Assembly (NCBI GenBank): GCA_002471825.1
Contig: DKQS01000003.1
Location: 119,963 to 183,962 of the forward strand
Origin: Flavobacteriaceae bacterium UBA7302
GTDB lineage: Bacteria; Bacteroidota; Bacteroidia; Flavobacteriales; Flavobacteriaceae
Length of the DNA: 64,000 bases
Reading direction: 5' to 3'
Made by a program: the position numbers and the translations under genes. Positions 63,961-64,000 of this stretch are shown piece by piece. Below the pieces are notes generated by a model that was not told the origin of the DNA, made no database searches, and was given only the letters and a program-made list of their open reading frames with translations. Each line of letters starts with the position of its first letter. Position 1 is the first letter of the stretch.

Positions 63961-64000
63961 TTAATTTATTTCTATTATTGTATATCCGTTGAGTTCATCA
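63961..64000 (-). CDS. C-terminal end of a further gene (partial)
   Basis: The last 12 codons of a minus-strand frame (DELNGYTIIEIN) end in TAA at 63961-63963 and run off the right edge. Thirteen codons are too few to identify. The spacing of 22 bp to the SHOCT gene would suit the same operon, so the transcript probably starts beyond the window. Confidence 0.35.
   Translation of the reverse strand, partial: DELNGYTIIEIN

Noticed and set aside
1..64000. CRISPR array
   Set aside because: No regularly spaced direct repeats with unique spacers were found; the dispersed repeats are in separate gaps and are palindromic.

Overview
The window looks like chromosomal DNA of a gliding or surface-active member of the Bacteroidota, most likely Flavobacteriia. 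The basis is a 2,327-residue adhesin with a gliding-type C-terminal domain next to a PorP/SprF-type protein, a second secreted protein with a type IX (T9SS) C-terminal sorting domain, Bacteroidota-restricted small families, Arm-domain tyrosine integrases and weak ribosome binding sites.

Layout. (1) About 1-25.4 kb is ordinary chromosome: a DUF2237 protein, an FAD amine oxidase, a universal stress protein, pirin, a PAS histidine kinase, an Old Yellow Enzyme, the adhesin/SprF pair, a beta-helix/discoidin T9SS protein, an inositol-phosphatase/kinase-fold pair, a di-haem peroxidase and an M15 peptidase. Its intergenic gaps carry several families of short palindromic repeats. (2) About 25.4-26.26 kb is a junction: the tail of a lost, possibly toxin-like gene with a small downstream partner, a chain of hairpins, then the last 15-16 bp of a tRNA-Asp-like gene with its terminator. 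The tRNA is cut at 26,253 and an integrase follows. (3) About 26.3-38.6 kb is a mobilizable element: integrase, a three-gene candidate defence operon (HEPN protein, HNH-STAND ATPase, PD-(D/E)XK-like protein, on the minus strand), two unrecognised genes, an excisionase-like HTH protein, a palindromic oriT candidate, a MobC-like protein and a relaxase. (4) About 38.6-42.6 kb is decayed DNA: recombinase remnants, a structured non-coding stretch with a tRNA-like 5' fragment, a frameshifted tyrosine recombinase, and an apparent integron-type gene cassette carrying a 3-hydroxyacyl-CoA dehydrogenase with an attC-like site, followed by a broken DUF6090 gene. (5) About 42.6-64 kb is one run of about 20 tightly packed minus-strand genes. 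It joins a CopB-type copper ATPase, an archaeal-type nucleoside-monophosphate phosphorylase, a PRPP-synthetase homologue, a beta-CASP nuclease, an ATP-cone nuclease, two universal stress proteins, D-lactate-type dehydrogenase, phosphofructokinase, archaeal-type class I aldolase, type II GAPDH, NDH-2 and small membrane proteins.

How it fits together. The large operon reads as a self-contained kit for recycling nucleotides, running a short glycolytic segment, re-oxidising NADH and coping with copper, as expected under energy or oxygen limitation; this is inference from gene families. No intact tRNA matching the fragment at 26.24 kb was seen, so the right end of the island may lie beyond 64 kb. 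The two best candidates for something new are the HEPN/HNH-STAND/nuclease operon and the nucleotide-to-glycolysis operon. All assignments were made by eye without database searches.
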